Assembly (NCBI GenBank): GCA_964235605.1
Contig: CAXSCR010000058.1
Span: 1 to 28,718 of the forward strand
Length of the DNA: 28,718 nucleotides
Direction: 5' to 3'
DNA from: DATCRE01 sp964235605
Lineage (GTDB): Bacteria > Bacteroidota > Bacteroidia > Cytophagales > Cyclobacteriaceae
Of the stretch, positions 8,726 through 17,699 are shown piece by piece. Under the pieces are notes generated by a model. That model was not told where the DNA came from, ran no database searches, and saw only the letters and a list, made by a program, of their open reading frames with translations. Both the position numbers and the translations under genes were made by a program. How positions within the stretch are numbered: position 1 is the first letter of the stretch; each line of letters starts with the position of its first letter.

Positions 8726-10597
8726 ATGTGCGGCATAGTTGGTCTTTATTCAACAGGTATAATTAAAAAAGAAGATATATTCTCTATGACAAACTCGCTG
8801 TGTCATAGAGGTCCTGATGCACAAGATTGTTTTGTGAATGAAAGTGCCACAATTGCATTAGGCCATACACGTCTCAGTATTATTGATTTGTCACACGCGG
8901 CAGATCAACCCATGTTTGCTGATGATAGACGATATGTGATTGTGTTTAATGGAGAAATATACAATTACCAAGCCCTTCGCAGGGAACTACAAAATATAGA
9001 TCCATCCATACAATTCAATACAAAGTCGGATACGGAAACTATTCTTCATGCATTCTCCCATTGGGGCTGTGGTATGATTGATAAGTTGGAAGGTATGTTT
9101 GCCTTTGTAATTGCTGATCAGAAGGAAAATAAATTATACCTTTTTCGTGATAGAATTGGAAAAAAACCTTTGTATTATTTTAAATCAGATAAGCTATTTG
9201 TTTTTGCCTCTGAGATTAAAGCATTACTAAAACATCCAGCTGTAAGTCAAGGAAAAAAGGTTAACAAGAAAATCGTAAGTACATTCCTTCATTTAGGATA
9301 TATACCAGAGCCACATACTATCTATGAAAATATTTATAAGTTTCCAGCAGGGCATACTGGTGAATTAGATAGTGATTTAAAATTTTCTTCAAAACCATAT
9401 TGGCAGATTACAACAACAATAAGGTTCCCACAAATTCAAAATGTGACAGAGGCAAAAGCGCATTTTAATAGTTTGCTCACTGGCGCGGTTCAAAAACGAT
9501 TGATTAGTGATGTGCCAATAGGCGCATTTCTTAGTGGAGGTACAGATTCATCTTTAATAACTGCCATCGCCTCCAAACAGGTTACTACTCCGTTGAAGAC
9601 ATTTAGCATTGGTTTTAAAGAAAGTGAATTCAATGAAAGCAAACATGCAAGTAAAGTAGCTAAGCATTTACAAACCGATCACACCGAATACGTACTTGAA
9701 GAGAAAGAAGCTGTCGCTCTACTTGAGACTTATCTCAAACACTTTGACGAACCTTTTGCAGACACATCGGCTATTCCTACTATGTTGGTTTCTAAGTTAG
9801 CACGAGAAGAAGTTAAGGTTGTATTAACTGGCGATGGAGGTGATGAATTATTTCAGGGATACGGCACATATACCTGGGCAAACAGATTAGGGGGTGCATG
9901 GTGGAAGGCATTGAAAGGGCCAATGCAATTCGCATTAAACATAACCGGAAAAAGCCAGTTGCAACGTGTTGCAAGGTTGCTTAAAGAACCTAAAATCGGC
10001 GGTATTCGAAGTCACATTTTTTCACAGGAACAATACCTGTTTACTCAACAAGAAATACGCGATCAATTATTAAAAGGCAAATCTGATTTTAGTGCATTTG
10101 AATATAGAGATGACCCCAAGATTAAGGACATCTCAGATGGAGAAAAGCAAGCCATTTTTGATTTGCAATATTACCTTAAAGATGACTTGCTTGTAAAGGT
10201 GGATAGGTCTTCGATGTTCTATGGGTTAGAGTGCCGTTGCCCATTACTAGATCAAGATGTGATTGAATACGCGCTTTCATTGCATAGCTCATTGAAAAAG
10301 AGAGAAGGGAAGGCTAAGTGGTTATTAAAGGAATTACTATATGAGCATGTTCCTAGTGAACTTGTTAATAGGCCGAAGTGGGGATTTAGTATTCCGCTTG
10401 CAAAATGGCTAAAGGGAGATTTAAAATATTTAATAGATGATTTTCTAAATGATCAGGTAATTGAAGAAGTAGGATTGTTCAACGCATCATACATTCAACA
10501 ACTCAAAAAGGATTTTGCTTCGGGCAAAGATTATCTCTACAATCGTTTATGGGTAATCATTGTATTGCATAAATGGTGGAAAGAAAATGCATCTTAA
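8726..10597 (+). CDS. asnB: Glutamine-hydrolysing asparagine synthase / amidotransferase
   Basis: Predicted class II glutamine amidotransferase of 623 residues. Cys2 of MCGIVG is the N-terminal nucleophile after Met removal. CHRGPDAQD (26-34) and FNGEIYN (74-80) are standard glutaminase motifs. The synthetase half has the ATP-pyrophosphatase loop SGGTDSS at 270-276 and LTGDGGDELFQGY further on. Length and both domains match AsnB. Primary asparagine synthesis is possible, but homologues embedded in O-antigen clusters (WbpS in Pseudomonas, WbtH in Francisella) amidate uronic-acid sugars. The WbpB/D/E-like genes just downstream would supply such a uronate, so I favour glycan amidation. Its stop overlaps the next start (TAATG). 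Confidence 0.92.
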   Translation: MCGIVGLYSTGIIKKEDIFSMTNSLCHRGPDAQDCFVNESATIALGHTRLSIIDLSHAADQPMFADDRRYVIVFNGEIYNYQALRRELQNIDPSIQFNTKSDTETILHAFSHWGCGMIDKLEGMFAFVIADQKENKLYLFRDRIGKKPLYYFKSDKLFVFASEIKALLKHPAVSQGKKVNKKIVSTFLHLGYIPEPHTIYENIYKFPAGHTGELDSDLKFSSKPYWQITTTIRFPQIQNVTEAKAHFNSLLTGAVQKRLISDVPIGAFLSGGTDSSLITAIASKQVTTPLKTFSIGFKESEFNESKHASKVAKHLQTDHTEYVLEEKEAVALLETYLKHFDEPFADTSAIPTMLVSKLAREEVKVVLTGDGGDELFQGYGTYTWANRLGGAWWKALKGPMQFALNITGKSQLQRVARLLKEPKIGGIRSHIFSQEQYLFTQQEIRDQLLKGKSDFSAFEYRDDPKIKDISDGEKQAIFDLQYYLKDDLLVKVDRSSMFYGLECRCPLLDQDVIEYALSLHSSLKKREGKAKWLLKELLYEHVPSELVNRPKWGFSIPLAKWLKGDLKYLIDDFLNDQVIEEVGLFNASYIQQLKKDFASGKDYLYNRLWVIIVLHKWWKENAS

Positions 10598-11781
10598 TGC
10601 TTAATACGAACACTCGCGTACTTTATCTTTCATACGATGGCCTCACCGATCCACTTGGCCAATCTCAAATATTGCCATATTTGTGCGGGTTATCATCGTC
10701 GTATTCAATTACCATTGTCAGTTTTGAAAAAAAAGATCGCTTTACCACCGGAAGAATAGCAATTGAAGCTATGTGTAACGCACACTTTATCATCTGGTCA
10801 CCATTGATATATCATAAAAGTCCGCCTATACTTTCAACACTCTATGATGTTTTCAGGCTTAAGCAAAAAGTAAAATCACTGCATCTTAAAAATTCTTATA
10901 ATATAATTCATTGCCGTAGTTATATTACCTCACTGGTTGGCCTATGGTTGAAACGCACATATGGGGTAAAGCTTATATTCGATATGCGCGGCTTCTGGGC
11001 TGATGAACGTGTGGATGGTGGCATTTGGAATTTGAAGCAGCCGTTGTATAAAATAATATATAAATTCTTTAAAGAAAAGGAGAGACAATTTATTCAAGAA
11101 TCAGATCACACCATTTCACTAACGCATAATGCGAAAAATGAAATACTTTCGTGGAGTGGAAATGCAAGCATTACTGTTATTCCCTGTTGTGTTGACCTCC
11201 AACATTTTGATCCAGATAAGATCGACTCAATAGAAAAGGAAAAGCTAAAACTGGAATTAGGCATCAGGCCGGGTGATTTTGTATTATTTTATCTCGGCTC
11301 ATGGGGTACATGGTACATGACAAAAGAGTTATTGGAATTCTTTTATGAGTTTAAAATGAAACACACTACCGCAAAGTTTCTAATTGTAACGGGCGATCAG
11401 GTTATACTTAACAATTACCCACAAGCATCCGATGTAATTATTCGTAAAGCCACCCGCAGTGAAGTGCCGTTATTTGTTAGTATTGCAAGCTGCTCCGTTT
11501 TTTTTATTAAACCAACCTACTCTAAGAAGGCTTCCTCTGCTACCAAAATGGGCGAGATCATGGCTATGAATGTACCAATTATTACTAATAAGGGTTGGGG
11601 TGATGCCGAAGAAATAATAAAATCTACAGGAGGATATTTGCACGAAATAGGGGCAGAAATCGACACTGAAAAACTTAAAAAGATTAATAGCGAAACACGC
11701 CAATATTGTGATGAGAACTTAAGCTTGGAGACCGGCGTAGCTAAGTATGCCATTGTTTATAGCTCATTGGTAAAAAGTTAA
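10597..11781 (+). CDS. Glycosyltransferase family 4
   Basis: Predicted GT-B glycosyltransferase, 394 residues from this ATG. The N-terminus LYLSYDGLTDPLGQSQILPY is a hallmark of a GT4 subgroup in O-antigen clusters, and FDMRGFWADERVDGG follows. The C-terminal domain has FLGSWGTWYMTKELL-type donor-binding sequence (read as YLGSWGTWY) and SSATKMGEIMAMNVPIITN, where E of KMGE stands in the E-x7-E region. The frame extends upstream to an ATG at 10573 inside asnB, but the ATG at 10597 overlaps the asnB stop by one base and directly precedes the conserved start, so I prefer it. A 94-base gap follows, one of the larger ones in the cluster, and may carry a new promoter for the nucleotide-sugar genes. 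Confidence 0.9.
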   Translation: MLNTNTRVLYLSYDGLTDPLGQSQILPYLCGLSSSYSITIVSFEKKDRFTTGRIAIEAMCNAHFIIWSPLIYHKSPPILSTLYDVFRLKQKVKSLHLKNSYNIIHCRSYITSLVGLWLKRTYGVKLIFDMRGFWADERVDGGIWNLKQPLYKIIYKFFKEKERQFIQESDHTISLTHNAKNEILSWSGNASITVIPCCVDLQHFDPDKIDSIEKEKLKLELGIRPGDFVLFYLGSWGTWYMTKELLEFFYEFKMKHTTAKFLIVTGDQVILNNYPQASDVIIRKATRSEVPLFVSIASCSVFFIKPTYSKKASSATKMGEIMAMNVPIITNKGWGDAEEIIKSTGGYLHEIGAEIDTEKLKKINSETRQYCDENLSLETGVAKYAIVYSSLVKS

Positions 11782-11875
11782 AATGTCAAGAGTATGTGTT
11801 ATACAGTGATAACCTTTATAAAAAATGATATATTGACTTTAATTGTAAACTTATAACCTCCTTTTGTAACAAAAT

Positions 11876-12886
11876 ATGCTATCAGTTGCCATTGTTGGAT
11901 ATGGTTATTGGGGTAAAAACCTTGCCAGAAATTTTTTTTATACGCAAGATTGCGTACTTCACACAATCGTTGATGCGGACTCGTCCAAACTTAGTTTAAT
12001 GCATAAAATTTTTCCTGGTGTCAAAACTGATACACGTTATGAAAGTGTATTAAACGCTAAAACAATTGATGCAATTGTTTTAGCGACACCTGTTAACAGT
12101 CATTTTAACATGGCAAAGGCGGCCTTATTAGCCGGCAAGCATGTACTTGTAGAAAAGCCAATGACTTCCTCGGTTAAGGAAAGTGAGGAGCTTATAAATC
12201 TTGCTCGTCAAAAAAATTTATTATTGATGCCTGACCACACGTTCTTGTATACTGGAGCGGTTCAGAAAATCAAAGAACTTATTAATAAAGGTGAAATAGG
12301 TAAAATAAATTATGTTGATTCTACTCGTATTAATCTCGGACTTTTCCAACATGATATAAATGTGCTTTGGGATTTAGCTCCTCATGATATTTCAATCTGC
12401 GATTATTTAGTGCAACAAAAACCATTTAGTGTACAAGCTACAGGAATATCACATACTAAAAATGGATTGGAAAACATTGCCTATTTAACATTGAATTTTG
12501 AATCAAATCTGATAATTCATTTTAACTGTTCTTGGACCTCACCGGTTAAAATCCGACAAATGCTAATAGGGGGTGAAAAGAAGATGATCGTTTTTAATGA
12601 CATGGAGCCAACTGAGAAAATAAAAGTTTACGACACTGGGTACTCCGTTAAAAGCGATGAAGATAAAACACGCATGTTGATTGACTATCGGGCTGGTGAT
12701 ATTTTCGTTCCCAAGATATCAACGGAAGAGGCACTTCAAGGTGTGGTTAAAGACTTTATATTCTCGATCGAGGAGAACAGGCAACCATTATCAAATGATG
12801 TATTGGGGTTAAATGTTGTGCGAATACTTGAAGCGAGCCAGAAGTCCTTGGAGCAAAAAGGAAAAGAAATTATTTTATATAAGTAG
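11876..12886 (+). CDS. Gfo/Idh/MocA-family sugar dehydrogenase (WbpB/WlbA-like)
   Basis: Predicted NAD-dependent oxidoreductase of 336 residues. The Rossmann motif VGYGYWG is at 7-13, the family's EKP at 93-95, and the active-site segment WDLAPHD at 165-171. With the acetyltransferase and DegT aminotransferase that follow, it recreates the WbpB-WbpD-WbpE order known from Pseudomonas and Bordetella, where the dehydrogenase oxidises C3 of UDP-GlcNAc-uronate to give the 3-keto substrate for amination. The matching UDP-GlcNAc 6-dehydrogenase (WbpA) is not in this window and must be elsewhere if the pathway is right. Start ATG 11876, after a 94-base gap. Confidence 0.88.
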   Translation: MLSVAIVGYGYWGKNLARNFFYTQDCVLHTIVDADSSKLSLMHKIFPGVKTDTRYESVLNAKTIDAIVLATPVNSHFNMAKAALLAGKHVLVEKPMTSSVKESEELINLARQKNLLLMPDHTFLYTGAVQKIKELINKGEIGKINYVDSTRINLGLFQHDINVLWDLAPHDISICDYLVQQKPFSVQATGISHTKNGLENIAYLTLNFESNLIIHFNCSWTSPVKIRQMLIGGEKKMIVFNDMEPTEKIKVYDTGYSVKSDEDKTRMLIDYRAGDIFVPKISTEEALQGVVKDFIFSIEENRQPLSNDVLGLNVVRILEASQKSLEQKGKEIILYK

Positions 12887-12894
12887 ATTTAATC

Positions 12895-13404
12895 ATGGAT
12901 ACGTTGAATTTAGAAAACGAACGTCAATCAATAAACAACATCAAAGTTGGCAAAGATGTAAAGATCTTCAAGTTTGTTAATTTGTATGGATGTTCCATTG
13001 ATGATGGCACCAAAGTAGGCTCCTTTGTTGAAATCCAAAAAGGTGTTTTTATCGGCAAAAATTGTAAAATATCAAGTCACAGTTTTATTTGTGAAGGTGT
13101 TCACATTAGCGATAATGTTTTTATTGGTCATGGCGTAATGTTCACCAATGATTTATATCCAAGAGCGACCAATGCAGATGGCACGCAGCAAAGTGAAGCT
13201 GATTGGAAGGTGATTAATACCTATATTCAGAAAGGTGCTTCCATAGGTTCAGGCGTTACAATATTGTGCGGAGTAACTATAGGAGAAAATGCTATTGTAG
13301 GTGCGGGCTCTGTAATTACAAAAGATATCCCAGCAGGTGCCATTGTAGCTGGAAACCCTGGTCGAATAATTCGATATGCTAATTCAGAACTAAGCAACAC
13401 ATGA
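12895..13404 (+). CDS. Hexapeptide-repeat N-acetyltransferase (WbpD/WlbB-like)
   Basis: Predicted left-handed beta-helix acetyl-CoA-dependent transferase, 169 residues. Successive hexapeptide turns run from about residue 16 to 145 (for example VGKDVKI, IGKNCKI, ISDNVFIGHGV, IGSGVTI, IGENAIVGAGSV). The loop FTNDLYPR (83-90) and the C-terminal GNPGRIIR (153-160) are typical of the WbpD/WlbB group, which acetylates the 3-amino group of UDP-GlcNAc(3N)A. His79 in IGHGV is a candidate active-site residue. It sits 8 bases after the dehydrogenase and overlaps the aminotransferase by ATGA, which supports a shared pathway. Confidence 0.88.
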   Translation: MDTLNLENERQSINNIKVGKDVKIFKFVNLYGCSIDDGTKVGSFVEIQKGVFIGKNCKISSHSFICEGVHISDNVFIGHGVMFTNDLYPRATNADGTQQSEADWKVINTYIQKGASIGSGVTILCGVTIGENAIVGAGSVITKDIPAGAIVAGNPGRIIRYANSELSNT

Positions 13405-14522
13405 GTGAAGTTAAGAATGAACTAACAGTACCTTTTTTAGATTTGAAGAAACAGTTTATTCAAATTAAGAAAGAGGTATTTGCAGCCATGGAGCAAGTGT
13501 GTGAAGACACTGCTTTTTCTGGTGGTAAGTATGTAGAGCAGTTTGAAAATGAGTTTGCTATCTATTGCGGCACCTCGTATGCAATAGCTCTCAATAATGG
13601 TACCTCTGCGTTGCACTTGGCAATGCTTGCACTAGACATTGGAGCAGGAGATGAAGTAATTGTACCGGCTAATACTTTCATTGCGACTGCTTGGGGAGTA
13701 AGCTATACAGGTGCTACTCCGGTGTTTGTTGATTGTAATCCCAATACTTGGCAAATTGATGCAGCACAAGTTGAATCTAAAATTACCTCCAAGACTAAAG
13801 CGATTATAGGCGTTCATTTATATGGGCAGCCATTCGACATTGATGTAATAAAAACTATCGCGGATAAACATAATCTGTTTTTAGTTGAAGATGCCGCCCA
13901 AGCACATGGCGCGCACTATAAACAAAAACAAGTTGGAGGTTTTGGGGAAATGTGTTGCTTCAGTTTCTACCCAGGAAAAAATTTAGGAACATATGGGGAA
14001 GGTGGAGCTATTACAACCAACAATGAGAATTATAAAAAGCGACTGTTGAGCCTTCGTAATCATGGATCTGCAGTGCGTTATTACCATAATGAGATTGGTT
14101 ATAATATGCGGATGGGCGGACTTGAGGCGGCAGTTCTAAGTGTGAAATTGAATTATTTAGATAGCTGGAATTTAGCAAGAAAAAAAATCGCGGCTAAGTA
14201 TAGAGCCGGAATTGCCAATTCAAGTATCATCGTTCAATCACAACCGGATTTTGCTGACTCAGTTTATCACTTATTTGTAATTACTACGGCAAATCGCAAT
14301 TCATTAATTAAACATCTTAATCAACATAATATATTTCCGGGTTTACATTATCCGGTACCCTGCCATTTACAAAAAGCTTATCTTCATTTGCATTACAAAG
14401 TGGGTAATTTCCCTAACTCAGAATATTTATCTGAACATTGTTTAAGTTTGCCGATGTATGCCGAATTAAATGATAGCGAAATTGAGCATGTAATTACATC
14501 CGTTAATAGCTACAGCATTTGA
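13401..14522 (+). CDS. DegT/DnrJ/EryC1 sugar aminotransferase (WbpE/WlbC-like)
   Basis: Predicted PLP-dependent aminotransferase of 373 residues. Family features are PFLDLKKQF (11-19), NNGTSALHLA (65-74), EDAAQAHG (163-170) and the Schiff-base lysine K193 in FYPGKNLGTYGEGG. In context it would aminate the 3-keto product of the upstream oxidoreductase, giving the substrate for the preceding acetyltransferase. A C4 aminotransferase acting on another sugar is possible because the family does not discriminate by motif. Its start overlaps the acetyltransferase stop (ATGA), and its own TGA is nested in the next gene's TTG start (TTGA). Confidence 0.92.
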   Translation: MSEVKNELTVPFLDLKKQFIQIKKEVFAAMEQVCEDTAFSGGKYVEQFENEFAIYCGTSYAIALNNGTSALHLAMLALDIGAGDEVIVPANTFIATAWGVSYTGATPVFVDCNPNTWQIDAAQVESKITSKTKAIIGVHLYGQPFDIDVIKTIADKHNLFLVEDAAQAHGAHYKQKQVGGFGEMCCFSFYPGKNLGTYGEGGAITTNNENYKKRLLSLRNHGSAVRYYHNEIGYNMRMGGLEAAVLSVKLNYLDSWNLARKKIAAKYRAGIANSSIIVQSQPDFADSVYHLFVITTANRNSLIKHLNQHNIFPGLHYPVPCHLQKAYLHLHYKVGNFPNSEYLSEHCLSLPMYAELNDSEIEHVITSVNSYSI

Positions 14523-15529
14523 ACAAGACTATAAAACATATCTTTCAAGAAAATCGGAAGGAAAAGGGAAATTTGATTTCCGTTGTTTTACCTGTTTTTA
14601 ATGAAGCTGGAAATTTACCTCAGGTAGTAGATGAGTTATATAATTACCTTATTGTAAGTCAAACAAATTATAAATTCGAAATTACTTTTATCGACGATAA
14701 TTCTACTGACAAATCCTTTGAATTATTGAGTAAGCTTTCAAGAAAGGATGTTCATAATATTAAAATTTCGGTTGTAAGATTAGCAAGAAACTCGGGAAGT
14801 CACATAGCAATTACAGCTGGTCTAAATATTGCGCGTGGTGATTTTTCTATTATCATGGCAAGTGATGGTCAGGATCCAGCAAGTATAATTGGTGAGCTAA
14901 TAAAGGAATGGGAAAATGGAAGGGAATTAATTCTCGCTTCTCGATCAGACAATCTTGATCATACTGCGCTTGGTAATTATTTATCAAAGCTTGCATGGAG
15001 GCTTATGAGCTGGAGTACCAAAATTAAAATGCCGGAAAAGGGTTGTGATTTATTGGGAATGGATAAAAAAGTGCTTCAAGCTTTTAATAACATGGATGAG
15101 CGAAACACCACATTCATATTTCGCATATTATCATTAGGGTATAAACAAAAAGAAATAGAGTATGTAAAGAGAGCTCGGATTTCAGGTAAGAGTAATTGGA
15201 CATTCTTAAAAAAAATGGGCATAATTTTAGATGCCATAACCGGCTATTCAAGTCGTCCACTGAGGCTAATAACCAATTTTGGTATCCTCTTTTTTTTTAC
15301 TTTAGTATTACGATGGATGTTTGTTGTATTTAATATCTATATCCTGAATGAAACACCAACAGAGCTGACAATTATTTTGAATACAATTTTTACTTCATTA
15401 GCTATTCAAATATTGCTACTGGGAATGATAGGTGATTATATATGGAGAATACTGGATGAGACAAGGAAGCGTCCACTTTATGAGATAAGTGAAACCGGAG
15501 GAGAAATTTTTGAAGACCAGCTACCTTAA
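14519..15529 (+). CDS. Polyprenyl-phosphate-type GT2 glycosyltransferase (DPM/ArnC/GtrB-like)
   Basis: Predicted membrane GT2 enzyme of 336 residues that would load a sugar onto undecaprenyl phosphate. The catalytic domain shows LISVVLPVFNEAGN (19-32), FIDDNSTDKS (57-66), NSGSHIAITAGL (91-102) and ASDGQDP (114-120), equivalent to the DADLQDP of ArnC/DPM1 with the first position altered. Two hydrophobic helices follow, at about 250-276 and 282-304, then a short basic tail (RKRPLYEI), the architecture of GtrB/ArnC. The only reasonable start is TTG at 14519, overlapping the previous stop as TTGA; no ATG precedes the domain. Confidence 0.87.
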   Translation: MNKTIKHIFQENRKEKGNLISVVLPVFNEAGNLPQVVDELYNYLIVSQTNYKFEITFIDDNSTDKSFELLSKLSRKDVHNIKISVVRLARNSGSHIAITAGLNIARGDFSIIMASDGQDPASIIGELIKEWENGRELILASRSDNLDHTALGNYLSKLAWRLMSWSTKIKMPEKGCDLLGMDKKVLQAFNNMDERNTTFIFRILSLGYKQKEIEYVKRARISGKSNWTFLKKMGIILDAITGYSSRPLRLITNFGILFFFTLVLRWMFVVFNIYILNETPTELTIILNTIFTSLAIQILLLGMIGDYIWRILDETRKRPLYEISETGGEIFEDQLP

Positions 15530-15540
15530 CTTGTAACTTG

Positions 15541-16650
15541 ATGTTTACATTGGATAAACTTCCGTTCTTTTTTAAATCCCATAGTGGTAATGACAACGGA
15601 GGATTTCCCGAAATTATGCCCTTCCATTTATACTATGATAATGAGTTGACTATGTTTAGGCAGAAGCCATCAACAGAATTAGTTAATATATTAAATGAAG
15701 TTTACAAGCAAGGCTCTCTAGTAGAAGGTTCAATATCCAGCGAATCCGGAATAGTTTATAGAAAAAAAATTGTAAGCTATATTCTTTCTCAATTTTCAAT
15801 TCAAGATACTTCTAAGGTGCTGGAGGTTGGCTTTGGTTCCGGCGCAATTCTAAAAGAGCTTATGGAGCAAGGGGTTAAAAATTTAACCGGAATTGAACCA
15901 GGAGATCATGTCCATGTTAATGGGTTAGAAGGGATTACGCTTATCAGGGACTATTTCCCATCACGCCTTTTAACCCAGAAGTTTGACTTAATCTATTCAC
16001 TTTTAGTATTAGAGCACATTGAAGATCCACTGATTTATTTACTGAATTTAATTAGCGCTCTAAATGAAAATGGTAAAATTATATTTGCAGTACCAAATTG
16101 CGAACCTTATTTAAAAGAAGGTGATATATCCATTTTTATTCATGAGCATTTCAGTTATTTTACTAAGTCATCTATTTTTAAACTGGTAAATAAAACCAAT
16201 CTTAATATTGAAGATATTTCAATTATTGAGGGAGCATTTATCGTTACAATGAGTAACACCATCGGTGCAGTTTCTGTAACAGAGGATACGATCTGTCAAA
16301 ACGCTTTTTATAAAAGTGTTAATGAACATATTAATAAGCTAGGTACTTTATTTTCGAAATACAAGAATTCTGATCTTGCCATTTATGCGCCTACAAGAGC
16401 GTTAAATATACTCTTCGTATCTGGACATATAGCCGTTAGGTTAATTGACGATAATAGTGAGTTGCAACAAAGGTATCTTCCTGTACTAACATCGGTCGTA
16501 GAGTCGTTTGAAACGATGGCTTTAAATCCGCCTAAGTGTATACTTATTTTTTCTAGAACGTTTGGCGAGAGACTTAAAGAGAAATGTCTTTCAGACCTTA
16601 GACTCAGGAATACCATTGTAATGTCATTGAATGATTTGGATAAGACTTAA
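15541..16650 (+). CDS. Sugar C-methyltransferase-like protein lacking the zinc-finger cysteines
   Basis: Predicted SAM methyltransferase, 369 residues. Motif I LEVGFGSG is at 94-101, LEHIEDP at 157-163, and HEHFSYFT at 201-208 matches the EH.SYF segment of TylC3/NovU-type sugar C-methyltransferases. The C-terminal part (LAIYAPTRALNILFV to PPKCILIFSR) resembles their second Rossmann-like domain, where YGAGAKG would normally stand. These enzymes usually begin with a four-cysteine zinc-binding domain; here the first 70 residues contain no cysteine, so that domain is degenerate or replaced. A TTG one codon upstream (15538) is the alternative start. It may methylate a deoxysugar or have lost that role. 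Confidence 0.72.
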   Translation: MFTLDKLPFFFKSHSGNDNGGFPEIMPFHLYYDNELTMFRQKPSTELVNILNEVYKQGSLVEGSISSESGIVYRKKIVSYILSQFSIQDTSKVLEVGFGSGAILKELMEQGVKNLTGIEPGDHVHVNGLEGITLIRDYFPSRLLTQKFDLIYSLLVLEHIEDPLIYLLNLISALNENGKIIFAVPNCEPYLKEGDISIFIHEHFSYFTKSSIFKLVNKTNLNIEDISIIEGAFIVTMSNTIGAVSVTEDTICQNAFYKSVNEHINKLGTLFSKYKNSDLAIYAPTRALNILFVSGHIAVRLIDDNSELQQRYLPVLTSVVESFETMALNPPKCILIFSRTFGERLKEKCLSDLRLRNTIVMSLNDLDKT

Positions 16651-16652
16651 AA

Positions 16653-17699
16653 ATGAAAAAAAATATTCTCGTAACAGCGGTTGGTGGCCGGAGTGTAGGC
16701 TCGGGCATAGTGCATGCATTGACAAGAACTTCAGAGGCAGTTAAAAACAGATGGAATGTTATTAGCAGTGATGCAGATTCCTTTGCTTGGGGATTATATA
16801 AGACACAGCAATCGACATTACTTCCATTAGGAAGTTCAACAGATTATTTAAAGGCTTTATATGAAGTAATAACAAAATATAATATTGATGCAATTATTCC
16901 TGGGTCTGAACCTGAGGTGAATTTATTAACAAAAATTAGAGCCCAATTGCCAGTTCCTGTTATCGGCAATAGTTTTGAATTAATGCCTCTTATGATGAAT
17001 AAGTTTAAAACAATGGAGAAGCTAAAAGAATTAGGCTTGAAATTGATTGAAACATATCCTATTGCGGATTGGGAAAGGGCAGTAGCAGATTATAAATTCC
17101 CTTTCATAATTAAGCCAACAGTAGGAACCGGTGGCTCGAAAGGATTACACTTTGTATTTAGTGTAAGTGAAATTGAAACTATTTTACCGACCCTAAGCCA
17201 AGATGCATGTTATTGCATTCAGCCTTATGTAGGCAGCGGAGATGATGAGTATACCGTAGGCGTGCTGTCTGATAATGAAGGTAAAATAATAGATAGCATT
17301 GTTATGCATAGAAAGCTACTTGGACTTTCTTTATTAGATTCGAAAAAACATAATGGCATTCCTTATTCAATATCAACCGGATATTCCCAGGGTTTTTTCA
17401 TAAAACATGCAAAAATTCAAAACTTTTGCGAGAATCTAGCCATGCAATTGAAGAGTAAAGGTCCATTGAATATCCAACTGAGAACTGATGGTGATGACAT
17501 TTACGTGTTTGAAATACACCCACGTTTTTCGGGCACAAGTACAATGCGTGCAGATGTAGGATTTAACGAGCCGGATATTTTGTTAAGAAATATCTTGTTC
17601 AATGAAAACTTTGATAGACTGAATTATCAGTACAATGTTGCAGTAATTCGTGCTTTCGAACATGTAATTGTCCCAATCGATCAAATGGTTAAAAATTGA
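16653..17699 (+). CDS. ATP-grasp ligase (carbamoyl-phosphate-synthase-like)
   Basis: Predicted ATP-dependent carboxylate-amine/thiol ligase of 348 residues. An N-terminal Rossmann-like region (NILVTAVGGRSVGSGI, 4-19) leads to the ATP-grasp core with FIIKP (151-155), the glycine-rich loop GTGGSKG (158-164), and FEIHPRFSGT (286-295), whose glutamate and arginine occupy the Mg-ATP site (ENPRxS-type). No biotin or amidotransferase domain is attached. In a glycan cluster such a ligase could form an amide between an amino sugar and a carboxylic acid or amino acid, but the substrate is unknown. It starts 3 bases after the methyltransferase and ends in a TTGA overlap with the next SDR gene. Confidence 0.85.
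   Translation: MKKNILVTAVGGRSVGSGIVHALTRTSEAVKNRWNVISSDADSFAWGLYKTQQSTLLPLGSSTDYLKALYEVITKYNIDAIIPGSEPEVNLLTKIRAQLPVPVIGNSFELMPLMMNKFKTMEKLKELGLKLIETYPIADWERAVADYKFPFIIKPTVGTGGSKGLHFVFSVSEIETILPTLSQDACYCIQPYVGSGDDEYTVGVLSDNEGKIIDSIVMHRKLLGLSLLDSKKHNGIPYSISTGYSQGFFIKHAKIQNFCENLAMQLKSKGPLNIQLRTDGDDIYVFEIHPRFSGTSTMRADVGFNEPDILLRNILFNENFDRLNYQYNVAVIRAFEHVIVPIDQMVKN

Noticed and set aside
10573..10596. Upstream ATG start for the GT4 gene at 10573
   Set aside because: It lies inside asnB; the ATG at 10597 overlaps the asnB stop by one base like other junctions in this operon.
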